Positions 1 to 8,393 of a stretch of 64,000 nt of DNA are shown piece after piece. This DNA comes from Cellulosimicrobium cellulans (GTDB taxonomy: Bacteria; Actinomycetota; Actinomycetes; Actinomycetales; Cellulomonadaceae). The stretch is from positions 1,426,001 through 1,490,000 of the forward strand of contig NZ_JAFBCN010000001.1 of the NCBI RefSeq assembly GCF_016907755.1, written 5' to 3'. The notes beneath the pieces are model-generated. The model was not told where the DNA came from. It did not search any database and was given only the letters and a program-made list of their open reading frames with translations. The number at the start of each line of letters is the position of its first letter. Position 1 is the stretch's first letter. Both the position numbers and the translations under genes were made by a program.

Positions 1-603
1 CCAGCCGCGCGCGAAGTCGTTGTCGACCCAGCGCTCGTCGCGCAGCTCGACGAGCTCGACCTCGTCCCGGTGCGCCAGGTGGTGGTCGTCGCGCAGCACG
101 ACGACGTACGGGTCGTCGAGCAGGTGGTGCGTCCGGAACCCGCTCCCGGGGTCGAACCCGCGCGGCGCGACGACGAGCTGGACGTCCGCCCGCTCGTCGG
201 GGTCGTCCGGGATGGTCTCGCGCAGCGACAGGTCGAGACGGACGCCGGGGAAGTCGGCCGTGAGCCGGCGCACGACGTGCGGCAGCCAGGCGGCGCCCAC
301 CGACGCGAAGTAGGCGAGCGAGAGCGAGCCGGTCCGTCCCGCGCGCAGGTCCGCGACGACGGCCTCGGCCTCGCCGAGGCGCGCGAGCACGCCGTCGGCC
401 TGGGCCGCGAGCGCGAGCCCGGACGCGGTGGGCCGCACGCCGCGGCCGGCCCGTTCGAGCAGCGTGAGGCCGGTCTCGCGCTGGAGCGCGGCGACGTGCT
501 GGCTCACGGCGGACGGCGTGTACCCGAGCGTGGCGGCGGCGGCCTGGACCGACCCGCTCGCGACGACGGAGCGGAAGATCCGCAGGCGGTGGACGTCCAG
601 CAT
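1..603 (-). CDS. LysR-family transcriptional regulator (3' end beyond window)
   Basis: The reading frame runs leftward from ATG at 603 to the window edge, giving 201 codons without a stop; the C-terminus is missing. Residues 1-60 form a LysR winged helix-turn-helix (starts MLDVHRLRIFRSVV, with SGSVQAAAATLGYTPSAVSQ as recognition part). From about residue 90 a periplasmic-binding-like effector domain begins (GSLSLAYFASVGAAWLP). It is divergent from the DMT exporter starting at 683, with only 79 bases between the starts, so by the usual LysR arrangement it probably regulates that gene and itself. The effector is not visible. Confidence 0.9.
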   Translation of the reverse strand, partial: MLDVHRLRIFRSVVASGSVQAAAATLGYTPSAVSQHVAALQRETGLTLLERAGRGVRPTASGLALAAQADGVLARLGEAEAVVADLRAGRTGSLSLAYFASVGAAWLPHVVRRLTADFPGVRLDLSLRETIPDDPDERADVQLVVAPRGFDPGSGFRTHHLLDDPYVVVLRDDHHLAHRDEVELVELRDERWVDNDFARGW

Positions 604-682
604 CCCCCCACGCTACAGCCAGACTGAATCGAGCGGAAGGAATCCGTGCTGGTGCTGAACGGTCCGGCGGCGCGACGATCGA

Positions 683-1690
683 GTGGTGACCGCACCCGAG
701 ACCGCCGCCCCGTCCGTCGTCGACCCGTCCGACGCCGCGCCGGGACCCCTTCCTGGCGCTGCGCCCGTGCCGAGGGCTGGGGTGCTGGTCGTCGCGGCCG
801 TCGCCGTCACGGTGGTGCTGTGGGCGTCGGCGTTCATCGGCGTCCGCGCCGCCGGGCACGACTACGCCCCAGGCGCGCTCGCGCTCGGCCGCCAGCTCGC
901 GGGCAGCGTCGGGCTCACCGTCATCGTCGCCGTGCGGTGGTGGCGGAGCGGGCGCCGGCCCGTCCTCCCGCGCGGTCGCGTGCTCGTCGCCGTCCTCGCG
1001 TGGGGCGTGGGGTGGTTCAGCCTCTACAACCTCGCGCTCAACGCCGCCGAGCAGCACCTCGACGCGGGGACGACGGCGCTGCTCGTCAACGTCGCGCCCG
1101 TCCTCGTCGCGGTCCTCGCGGGCCTGCTGCTCGGGGAGGGCTTCCCACGTCGCCTCCTCGTGGGCATGGCCGCGGCGTTCGCCGGGGTGGCCGTCATCGC
1201 CGCGGCGACGTCCTCGGGGGACCGCGACGTCGTCGGGGTCGCGCTCGGCCTCGCGGCCGCGGTCCTCTACGCGGGTGCCGCGACGTCGCAGAAGCGGCTG
1301 CTCGCACGCGTCGACGCGCTGACGATGACGTGGGTCGGGTGCCTCGCGGGCACCGTCGCGCTCCTGCCGTTCGCCCCGGCGCTCGCCGCCGACGCCGGGT
1401 CGGCTCCGGCGTCGTCCACGTGGGCCGTCGTGCTCCTCGGGCTCGGCCCGACGGCCGTCGCCTTCACGACGTGGGGGTACGCGCTCTCGCGCCTCAGCGC
1501 GGGTCGCGCGGCGGCGACCACGTATCTCGTCCCGCCGATCGTCGTGGTGCTGTCCTGGCTCGTGCTCGCGGAGGTCCCGGCGCCGGTCACCCTCGCGGGC
1601 GGCGCGCTGTGCCTCGCCGGGGTCGCGGTCGCGACGCTCCCGCGGCGGCGGGTCGGCCCGGCGCCGCGGGTGCCGGACGCCGGAGCCTGA
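683..1690 (+). CDS. EamA/DMT-superfamily transporter
   Basis: A 335-residue integral membrane protein with a Pro/Ala-rich N-terminus (about 30 residues) followed by roughly ten hydrophobic segments in two EamA repeats, the normal size and layout of RhaT/EamA exporters. Repeat 1 includes VVLWASAFIGVRAAG; repeat 2 ends with PPIVVVLSWLVLAEVPAP, typical of the family. Such proteins export small metabolites or amino acids; no substrate can be read here. Two GTG codons stand in tandem at 683 and 686; no strong Shine-Dalgarno is seen, so either may be used. It faces a divergent LysR gene that is its likely regulator. Confidence 0.9.
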   Translation: MVTAPETAAPSVVDPSDAAPGPLPGAAPVPRAGVLVVAAVAVTVVLWASAFIGVRAAGHDYAPGALALGRQLAGSVGLTVIVAVRWWRSGRRPVLPRGRVLVAVLAWGVGWFSLYNLALNAAEQHLDAGTTALLVNVAPVLVAVLAGLLLGEGFPRRLLVGMAAAFAGVAVIAAATSSGDRDVVGVALGLAAAVLYAGAATSQKRLLARVDALTMTWVGCLAGTVALLPFAPALAADAGSAPASSTWAVVLLGLGPTAVAFTTWGYALSRLSAGRAAATTYLVPPIVVVLSWLVLAEVPAPVTLAGGALCLAGVAVATLPRRRVGPAPRVPDAGA

Positions 1691-1732
1691 CCCGCCCCGG
1701 TGCGGCCCGCCTCGACACGGTCCGTCGCGGGC

Positions 1733-2794
1733 TCAGCCCATGCGGTCGAGGTCGGCCTCGCGCACCTCGTGGACCAGCGGCTCCCCGGCGCGGAAGCGGG
1801 CGAGCTCGTCGACGACGATCGCGCCCTGCCCGAGCCGGCCCTGCACGGTCGCGGCGGCGTGGTGCGGCGTGAGGAGCACGTTCCGCAGGCGGCGCAGCGG
1901 GTGGTCCTCGGGCAGCGGCTCGGCGTCGTAGACGTCGAGCGCGGCGCTGATCCGCCCGCTCGCGAGCTCCCGGACGAGCGCGTGCTCGTCCGTGAGCCAC
2001 GACCGCGCGGTGTTGACCAGCCCGGCGTGGTCGGGCAGGAGCGCGAGCTCGTGCGCGCCCAGCAGGTGGTGGGTCTCGGGCAGGACGGGCGCGTGCAGCA
2101 TCGTGACGCGGCTCGTCGCGAGGAGCTCGTGGAGCCCGACGAGCGTCGCGCCGAGCGCGGCGGCGTCGGCGGGGGAGAGGGTCGGGTCGGCGACCACGAC
2201 CTCCGCGCCGAGCGCGCGCAGCACCGCGATCGCCGCGCGCCCGGTGCGCGACGCCCCGACGACGCCGACGCGCGTGCCCGCGATCTCGTACCGCGGGGGT
2301 GCGGCCTCCGCGTCGGCCCACGGGACGCCGTCGTGCAGGGCGTTGTGGAACGCCGGGACCTGGTGCAGCAGCGCGAGCGCGAACGTCACCGAGACCTCCG
2401 CGACCGGTCGCGCCATCGCCTGGCCCGCCTGCGTCACGCGGACCCCGCGAGCCCACAGCGCGGGCGTGACGAACGGCTTGACGGAGGCGCCCGTGTGCGC
2501 GACGAGCCGCAGCCCGGGGAGCCGGTCCAGGAGGTCTGCGTCCAGGGGCGGCGTGCCCCAGGAGATCACGAGCGCGTCGACACGCTCCCGCGCCGCGGGG
2601 CTCAGCCGGTCGAGCGCGGCGCCGAGCGCTCGCGGGTCGTCGACGACGTCGAACGGTCCCGCACCGGCCAGGCGCTCCCACGCGTCCGGGGCGAACAGCT
2701 CGGCGCGCAGCCACGGCGCGACCGCGACGACCGCGCGGGCCTCGGTTCCCGGACCAGGCTCCGCGACGGTCTCCACGCCGGGCGCGCCGGTCAT
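1733..2794 (-). CDS. D-2-hydroxyacid dehydrogenase family protein
   Basis: A 353-residue NAD(P)-dependent 2-hydroxyacid dehydrogenase, the last gene of the leftward operon that starts at 9779. The Rossmann region is VVGASRTGRAAIA, where the usual second Gly of GxGxxG is Ser. The catalytic Arg lies in VNTARSWLTDEHAL, the Glu in DVYDAEPLPEDHPLR and the His in LTPHHAAATVQ. The start ATG overlaps the stop of the upstream lyase gene by four bases (ATGA), indicating translational coupling. In context it probably reduces or oxidises a 2-keto/2-hydroxy acid made in the pathway. A related enzyme, with an intact GxGxxG, sits at 24356-25360. Confidence 0.88.
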   Translation of the reverse strand: MTGAPGVETVAEPGPGTEARAVVAVAPWLRAELFAPDAWERLAGAGPFDVVDDPRALGAALDRLSPAARERVDALVISWGTPPLDADLLDRLPGLRLVAHTGASVKPFVTPALWARGVRVTQAGQAMARPVAEVSVTFALALLHQVPAFHNALHDGVPWADAEAAPPRYEIAGTRVGVVGASRTGRAAIAVLRALGAEVVVADPTLSPADAAALGATLVGLHELLATSRVTMLHAPVLPETHHLLGAHELALLPDHAGLVNTARSWLTDEHALVRELASGRISAALDVYDAEPLPEDHPLRRLRNVLLTPHHAAATVQGRLGQGAIVVDELARFRAGEPLVHEVREADLDRMG

Positions 2795-3978
2795 CGCAGC
2801 CAGGCCTCGAGGTGCTCCGCGACGAGCGCGTCGTCCGCGGCGGCGAGCCACGGGTACGACGCCGTCACGCGCGTCAGCTCGTCGGCCTGCCCGGGGGAGA
2901 GGGTCTCGTCCGGATCGAGGCACCAGATGCCGGCGAGCAGGCCTTGGCGCCGCAGCACCTCGTGCACGCCCGCGATGACGCCCGCGAAGTCGTGCGCCGC
3001 GTCGAAGACGGCGGCGTTCGCGTCGGTGAGCCCGGCCGCGCGCGCGGTGAGGGTAGCGAGAGCGGCGGCGTCGGGCACGGTGACCTCGCCGTCGGGGCCG
3101 ATGCCGTGCGCCGCGTGCGCGAGGGCCAGCGTCTCGACCGCGCCCCGGGTCCAGACCGCCCACTGCCCGAGCAGGCCGCCCGCGAACCGAGCCGTGAAGG
3201 TCGAGGCGCGCCCCTCGGCGTCCGTCACGGGGACGTCGAGGCGCTGCGTGAGGTCGGCGACGATCGCGTCGTCGTTGCCCGTGTACAGCGCGATCTCGTC
3301 GCCGCGACCCGACGCGGCGACGCCGCGCAGCACGTCGATCGTCCGGTAGCGGTGGAACGGCGCGGCCTTGATCGCGACGACCGCCTCGATCGACGCGTAC
3401 TCGCGCCAGAAGCCGACGGACAGGCGCGGGCCACCGATCGCCTCCTGGAGGTAGAAGCCGATGACGGGCAGCACCTCGCCGACGGCGCGGGCACGGTCGA
3501 GCAGCACGCGCTCGACCTCCTCGCGCGAGCCGGTGAGGCCCGGCACGCGGGGGGCGAGCAGGACGGCGTCGTACCCGAGGCTCGCGGCGAGCTCCGCCTC
3601 GGCCACGGCCTGCCGCACGTCGCCGGCCGCGCCCGCGACCTGGACGAGCGGGCGGGGCCCGGCGTGCAGCGAGCCCGCGGGCGCGTCGCCCGCGACGGTC
3701 GCGCGCGAGACCTCGGCCGCGAGCTCGAGCACGGGCCGCAGGAGCCCGTGCTCGCGGATCTCGAACTGCGTCGTGTGGACGCCGACGGCCACGCCGCCCG
3801 CGCCCGCCGCGTGGTAGTACCGCGTGAGCGCGCGCTGGCGACGCTCGTCGAGGCGGCGGTCCGCGTCGAGCGCGAGGGGCTGGGCCGGGATGACGGTCCC
3901 GGCACGCAGGAGCGCGGCGACGTCGTCCGCGAGGCGCGGGGTGGCCGGCGCCGCGGCGGGGGTGGTGGGGGCCGTCAT
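2791..3978 (-). CDS. Dihydrodipicolinate-synthase-family lyase/aldolase
   Basis: A 395-residue protein with a DHDPS/NAL-type (beta/alpha)8 barrel. A likely Schiff-base lysine lies in VVAIKAAPFHRY, preceded by VLPVIGFYLQEAIGG. It is longer than classical DapA (about 300 residues); the extra length is mainly C-terminal (after VAEHL...) and around residues 240-300. This longer type is common in actinobacterial sugar-acid clusters and is not expected to act in lysine synthesis. Its place between an epimerase and a hydroxyacid dehydrogenase suggests aldol cleavage or dehydration of a keto-deoxy sugar acid (inference). ATG at 3978 overlaps the epimerase stop by one base. Confidence 0.8.
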   Translation of the reverse strand: MTAPTTPAAAPATPRLADDVAALLRAGTVIPAQPLALDADRRLDERRQRALTRYYHAAGAGGVAVGVHTTQFEIREHGLLRPVLELAAEVSRATVAGDAPAGSLHAGPRPLVQVAGAAGDVRQAVAEAELAASLGYDAVLLAPRVPGLTGSREEVERVLLDRARAVGEVLPVIGFYLQEAIGGPRLSVGFWREYASIEAVVAIKAAPFHRYRTIDVLRGVAASGRGDEIALYTGNDDAIVADLTQRLDVPVTDAEGRASTFTARFAGGLLGQWAVWTRGAVETLALAHAAHGIGPDGEVTVPDAAALATLTARAAGLTDANAAVFDAAHDFAGVIAGVHEVLRRQGLLAGIWCLDPDETLSPGQADELTRVTASYPWLAAADDALVAEHLEAWLR

Positions 3979-5057
3979 CAGAACGCCCCGTCGCGCACGG
4001 CGAACTTCGTCGGCTTGCCGCTCGTCGGCAGCCCGGCCGCGAGCCACTGCGCCTGCCAGTCCACGAGCGTGCGCAGCGGCACCTGCGGGTAGCCGAACAG
4101 CTCGTGGCAGCGCGTCGCGTCGTTGAGCAGCGCCGTCGGGGCGGGCTCGCCCGTGAACGAGACCTCGCGGTCGAGGCCGCGGCCGAGGAGCTCCGCGAGG
4201 CGCCGCACCGACGCCGTCTCCGGTCCGGTGAGGTTGATCGCCGTCGCGGGCGACGACGCGAGCGCGAGCGAGCGCAGCGCGACCTCGTTCGCGTAGCCCT
4301 GCCACACGACGTTGACGTGCCCGGTGGTGAGGTCGACGGGCTCGCCCGCGAGGATCGGCGACGCGACGTCGAACAGGACGCCGTAGCGCAGGTCGACGGC
4401 GTAGTTGAGGCGGATCGTCACGACCTTTGTGCCGCGCGAGAGCGCGGCGTGCTGGAGCACGCGCTCGCGGCCGAGGCAGCTCATCGCGTACTCGCCGACC
4501 GGCCCGACGGGGTGCTCCTCGGAGCACCCGCCCGACTCGACGGGCACGAGCGGGTAGACGTTCCCGGTGGAGAACGCCGCGATGGTCGAGTCGGCGTAGC
4601 GGCGCGCGACGTCGTGCACGAGGGCCGCGTTCGCCGCCCACGCGAGCGACGGGGCGGACGACGTGCCGAACTTGGCGCCGACCATGTAGACGACGTCCGC
4701 GCCGTCGGGGAGGGTGGCGAGGTCCGCGTCGGGCGCGAGCAGGTCGGCCGCGACGACGTTCACCCCGGCGTCGCGCAGGCGGTCGGCCTGCGCGGCGTCG
4801 GACCACCGCGAGACGGCGTGCACGGCGTCGCCCGTGCGCCCGGCCGCGTCGAGCGCCCGGCGGGCGAGGACGGTGAGGCTCGGGCCCATCTTGCCGCCCG
4901 CGCCGAGGATGACGAGGTCGCCCGAGCGGGCGGCCAGGTCCTCCACGAGGGCGGGCGACGGCGTCGTGAGCAGCTCCTCGAGCTCCGCGACGGACGTCGG
5001 GGCCTTGAGGGCGGCCGGGGCGGTGGTGCTGGTCTGCGTGGTCATGTGGTGAGTCAT
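3978..5057 (-). CDS. NAD-dependent epimerase/dehydratase family protein
   Basis: A 359-residue extended-SDR protein. The cofactor loop is ILGAGGKMGPSLT (about residues 48-60), followed by the acidic residue expected for NAD around VVAADLLAPD. The catalytic tyrosine region reads EYAMSCLGRERV: the Tyr is present, but the Lys four residues later is a Cys. The active site is therefore unusual, and it may be a nucleotide-binding relative rather than a standard epimerase. A second ATG lies at 5045. I choose 5057 because it overlaps the permease stop as ATGA and follows an AAGGG sequence. Confidence 0.82.
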   Translation of the reverse strand: MTHHMTTQTSTTAPAALKAPTSVAELEELLTTPSPALVEDLAARSGDLVILGAGGKMGPSLTVLARRALDAAGRTGDAVHAVSRWSDAAQADRLRDAGVNVVAADLLAPDADLATLPDGADVVYMVGAKFGTSSAPSLAWAANAALVHDVARRYADSTIAAFSTGNVYPLVPVESGGCSEEHPVGPVGEYAMSCLGRERVLQHAALSRGTKVVTIRLNYAVDLRYGVLFDVASPILAGEPVDLTTGHVNVVWQGYANEVALRSLALASSPATAINLTGPETASVRRLAELLGRGLDREVSFTGEPAPTALLNDATRCHELFGYPQVPLRTLVDWQAQWLAAGLPTSGKPTKFAVRDGAF

Positions 5058-5974
5058 CCCTTGATGCCGGACGAGGTGACGCCCTCGACGAAGAAGCGCT
5101 GGGCCACGAGGTACGAGGCGAAGATCGGAACGAACGAGATGGTGGCGCCCGCGAGCACCATGTTGAGCGGCACGTCCTGCTGCTGGAGCGAGGCGATGCC
5201 GACGGTCAGCGTCCAGTGGTCTGTGCCCTGGCCGATGATGAGCGGCCACAGGAAGTCGTTCCAGTGCCACAGGAAGACGAACGTGCCGAGCGTCGCGAGG
5301 ATCGGCTTGCACAGCGGCAGCACGATGCGCAGGAAGATGCGCCACTCCGAGGCGCCGTCGAGCTTCGCGGCCTCGAACAGCTCGTCGGGCAGGTCGAGGA
5401 TGAACTGCCGCATGAGGAACACGGCCTGAGCGTTCGCGAGCGTCGGCAGGATCAGGCCCCAGTACGTGTCGAGCCCGCCCGCCTGGGCGATGAGGATGAA
5501 GGTCGGGATGAGGGTCACGTGGTACGGGACCATGACCATCGCGAGGAACGACCAGAACATCGCCTCGCGCCCGGGGAACTTCTTCTTCGCGAACGCGTAG
5601 CCGGCCATCGACGCGAGCAGCAGCACCGCGACGACGGACACGACCGAGTACACGAGCGTGTTGACGAGCCAGGTGCCGATGTTGCCCGCGCCGAGCACGC
5701 GGTCGTAGGCCTCGGTCGTGAGGTTCGTCGGCAGCAGCGACGCGGGGAAGTCGATCGCGGCGGCCGGCTTCAGCGACAGCACGACCATCGCGTAGAACGG
5801 GAAGATCGTCACGACGGCGGCGAGCGAGAGCACGACGTAGCGCAGCACCTTGCCGCGCAGCGACAGGTCGCTCGCGCCCTTGCGGCCGCGCCGGCGGCGG
5901 GTGGCAGTGGGGCGCACCGGCAGCGCGGCCCCCTCGAGCACGCGCTCGGTGGTGGTGGGGTCGGCGGCGGTCAC
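5054..5974 (-). CDS. CUT1 sugar ABC transporter permease, MalG type
   Basis: A 306-residue inner-membrane permease with six hydrophobic segments. It carries the EAA loop that contacts the ATPase (ELFEAAKLDGASEWRIFLRIVLPLCKP) and the C-terminal YLVAQRFFVEGVTSSGIKG typical of MalG partners. GTG at 5974 overlaps the stop of the MalF-type gene by four bases. It forms a transporter with 5971-6924 and the binding protein at 7001-8275. No ATPase is encoded nearby, so a shared MsmK/UgpC-type ATPase elsewhere in the genome is presumed. Confidence 0.93.
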   Translation of the reverse strand: MTAADPTTTERVLEGAALPVRPTATRRRRGRKGASDLSLRGKVLRYVVLSLAAVVTIFPFYAMVVLSLKPAAAIDFPASLLPTNLTTEAYDRVLGAGNIGTWLVNTLVYSVVSVVAVLLLASMAGYAFAKKKFPGREAMFWSFLAMVMVPYHVTLIPTFILIAQAGGLDTYWGLILPTLANAQAVFLMRQFILDLPDELFEAAKLDGASEWRIFLRIVLPLCKPILATLGTFVFLWHWNDFLWPLIIGQGTDHWTLTVGIASLQQQDVPLNMVLAGATISFVPIFASYLVAQRFFVEGVTSSGIKG

Positions 5975-6924
5975 TTGTCCCTCCCGATGGCGTAGCGCTG
6001 GATGAGGGCGACGACGAGCGTGACGACGAACAGCGCGACGCCGAGCGCGCTCGCGTAGCCGAGGTCGAAGTACTTGAAGCCCTGGTCGTAGATGTAGAAG
6101 ACGAGGTTGTAGCTCGCCCGCGCCGGTCCGCCGGCGGTCATCACGTAGACGAGGTCGAAGATCTGGAACGACGCCGTCGTCTCGATGACGGCGAGGAAGA
6201 AGAGCGTGGGCTTGAGCTGGGGCGCGATGATGAACCAGAACCGCTTCCACGGTCCGGCGCCGTCGATCGCGGCGGCCTCCTCGAGCTCGCGCGGCAGGTC
6301 CTGCATGCGGGCGAGGAGGATGAGCATCCCGTACCCGAAGCGCGACCAGATCGCGACCATCGCGAGCGCGGGGAGCACGAGCAGCGTGTCTCCGAGCCAC
6401 GAGTCGGTCGAGAACCCGAGCGCCCCCATGAGCTTGGACCACGGGCCGTTCGTGGAGAACACCCAGGTGAACACGGTCGCGGCGAGCACGAGGCTCGTGA
6501 CGACGGGCAGGAAGAACACCGACCGGTAGAAGCCGGAGCCGCGGAACGAGCGGCGCACCATGAGCGCCATGAACGTCGAGATCGCGAGCGACACCGGGAC
6601 GATGAGCAGGCTCAGCACGACCGTGACGCGCAGCGCCGACCAGAAGATCGGGTCGTCGACCATGCGTCGGAAGTTCTCGACGCCCGTCCACTCGGCGCCG
6701 ACGCCGATGGTGTAGTCGAAGAAGCTCAGCGCGACGCCCGCGATGGCGGGGCCGAACCGGAACAGCAGGAACAGCAGGAACGCGGGGAGGGCGAACAGCA
6801 GGCCGATCCTCGCCTCACGGCGCTCCAGGACGCGGCGGGTGCCGCCGCGCGGGGGCGTCGGCGCCGGGCGCCGGTCGGCCCCGTCGGCGGTGAGCCCGTC
6901 CGAGGTGGGGGCGGTCGCGGTCAT
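5971..6924 (-). CDS. CUT1 sugar ABC transporter permease, MalF type
   Basis: A 317-residue permease. A proline-rich cytoplasmic N-terminus (about 40 residues) precedes six membrane segments, beginning with IGLLFALPAFLLFLLFRFGPA. The EAA loop reads ELEEAAAIDGAGPWKRFWFIIAPQLKP. It starts with ATG at 6924 behind GGAGAA and follows the binding-protein gene by 76 bases containing a strong stem-loop. It pairs with the MalG-type subunit downstream. Confidence 0.93.
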   Translation of the reverse strand: MTATAPTSDGLTADGADRRPAPTPPRGGTRRVLERREARIGLLFALPAFLLFLLFRFGPAIAGVALSFFDYTIGVGAEWTGVENFRRMVDDPIFWSALRVTVVLSLLIVPVSLAISTFMALMVRRSFRGSGFYRSVFFLPVVTSLVLAATVFTWVFSTNGPWSKLMGALGFSTDSWLGDTLLVLPALAMVAIWSRFGYGMLILLARMQDLPRELEEAAAIDGAGPWKRFWFIIAPQLKPTLFFLAVIETTASFQIFDLVYVMTAGGPARASYNLVFYIYDQGFKYFDLGYASALGVALFVVTLVVALIQRYAIGRDK

Positions 6925-6954
6925 GGGTTCTCCTCTCGTACCGCGAGGGGTGCC

Positions 6955-6992
6955 GCGGCGCGGGCGGCCAGGGGGAGGGCCGCCCGCGCCGC
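6955..6992 (-). terminator. Intercistronic stem-loop after SBP gene
   Basis: A perfect 15-bp GC inverted repeat (6955-6969 with 6978-6992, 8-nt loop) lies between the binding-protein stop and the MalF-type permease start. It probably stabilises the binding-protein mRNA or partly terminates transcription, so that more binding protein than permease is made. Confidence 0.75.
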
Positions 6993-7000
6993 GACGTCGG

Positions 7001-8275
7001 TCAGCCGAGCAGCGGGTCTGCCGCCGCGGCCGCGTCCTTCAGGGCCTGCTCGGGCGTCTTCTCGCCGATGAGCGCGGCCTGGATCTCCGGGGCGAGGACG
7101 CCCATGACCTCACGGGACTTCTCGTTGACCTCGCCCGCGGTCGTGTACTGGAGCGTGTCCTCGAGCGCCGAGAGCACCGGGTCGTCGGCGTAGAGGCCCG
7201 ACTCGCTCTCGTACGGCGAGAACCAGCCCGCCGCCTTCGCGTACTCGGTGCTCACCGCGGGGGAGGTCGCGAACGCGGCCCACTTGCCCGCGGCGTCGAG
7301 GTTCTCCGCCGTCTTCAGCACGGACAGCGAGCCGACCGTGCCGAACGCGACCGCCTCGGCCTGCTTGAGCGGCGGGAGCACGACGACGTTCTCCTCGCCC
7401 CAGAAGCCCGCGACGTCGGCCGGGCCCTGCTGCCAGGTGCACGCGATCTTGCCCTTGGCGGTGTTCGTCTGCTCGAACGCGGGGATCGTCGTCAGCAGGT
7501 CCTTCTCGATGTACCCGCCCTCGGCGAGGTCGACCGCGAACTGGAGGGCCTCGATGCCCTCGGGCGAGTCGAACGCGACCGACGAGCCGTCCTCGGAGAA
7601 GACGGACCCGCCCGCCTGCCACAGCAGCGGGTAGAAGGACTCGTTGAGCGTCGCGTCGACCGAGCCCCAGTAGTTGGTGACGTCGTAGCCGGCGGCCTGG
7701 AACGTCGGCGCGAGCGCCATGAGGTCGTCCCACGTCTCCGGGTAGTTGCCGGCCTCGCCGACGGCCTCGAACGCCGCGGCGTTGCACACGAGCGGCTTGC
7801 TGTTCATGATCAGCGGCGAGCCGAGCATCGCGCCGTCGACCGTGACGGCCTTCGACGCGTTCTCGCGCAGGTCGCCCACCTGGTCCGTGACGTAGTTGTC
7901 CACGGCGGCGAGGGACTTGCCGTACTTCGGGATCTGGTCCGGGATGAGGTAGACGACGTCAGGGCCCTTGTTGCCCGCGATGGCCGTCGCGAGGGTCTCG
8001 TCGCGACCGGCCCACGGGTAGATCTCGACCTTGACGTCGACGTCGGGGTTCTCCTCCTGGAAGGCGGCGATCTGCTCGTCCCAGAAGGCCTTGTGGGCGG
8101 CCTCGTCGGCGATGACGGGGTACGTCCACATGGTCACGGAGCCGGACGCGGCGCCGTCCTCGGGGGTGGGGGTGGAGCTGCCGGCGCCGGCACCGCCGGC
8201 GCAGGCGCTCAGCGCGCCGAGCGTGCCGACCGCGAGAGCGGCGGTCCAGAGGCGCTTCGTCGTGCGCAGGGTCAT
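7001..8275 (-). CDS. Sugar ABC transporter solute-binding lipoprotein
   Basis: A 424-residue extracellular solute-binding protein of family 1. Residues 1-24 are a lipoprotein signal peptide with lipobox LSAC and acylated Cys25, followed by a Gly/Ser/Thr/Pro linker. The mature part opens with SGSVTMWTYPV and shows family features (AFQEENPDVDVKVE, GPDVVYLIPDQIPKYG, KGKIACTWQQGPADVAG). It would capture an oligosaccharide or sugar acid on the outer face of the membrane and deliver it to the two permeases downstream. ATG at 8275 follows AAGGAGA. It belongs to the operon beginning at 9779. Confidence 0.94.
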   Translation of the reverse strand: MTLRTTKRLWTAALAVGTLGALSACAGGAGAGSSTPTPEDGAASGSVTMWTYPVIADEAAHKAFWDEQIAAFQEENPDVDVKVEIYPWAGRDETLATAIAGNKGPDVVYLIPDQIPKYGKSLAAVDNYVTDQVGDLRENASKAVTVDGAMLGSPLIMNSKPLVCNAAAFEAVGEAGNYPETWDDLMALAPTFQAAGYDVTNYWGSVDATLNESFYPLLWQAGGSVFSEDGSSVAFDSPEGIEALQFAVDLAEGGYIEKDLLTTIPAFEQTNTAKGKIACTWQQGPADVAGFWGEENVVVLPPLKQAEAVAFGTVGSLSVLKTAENLDAAGKWAAFATSPAVSTEYAKAAGWFSPYESESGLYADDPVLSALEDTLQYTTAGEVNEKSREVMGVLAPEIQAALIGEKTPEQALKDAAAAADPLLG

Positions 8276-8393
8276 CGACGTGTCTCCTTGGTGAGGTCCC
8301 GCCGGGGTGGGCGGGTGGGGGGTGGGGTGGTGCTGTGCTGTGCGGTGTGGTGCTGTGGAGGTGCGGGGTGGTGCGGTCGTCGCGCCGGACGCG
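8276..8393 (-). other. C-rich, G-poor intergenic segment ahead of SBP gene
   Basis: Between the Gfo/Idh stop and the SBP start, the transcribed (minus) strand has a stretch of about 70 nt that is C- and A-rich and nearly free of G, for example CACCCC, CACAGCACCAC and CACCCCCCACCCGCCC around 8315-8370. Such unstructured C-rich RNA resembles Rho utilisation sites. This is inference from composition only; it could also be simple-sequence drift. Confidence 0.35.
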
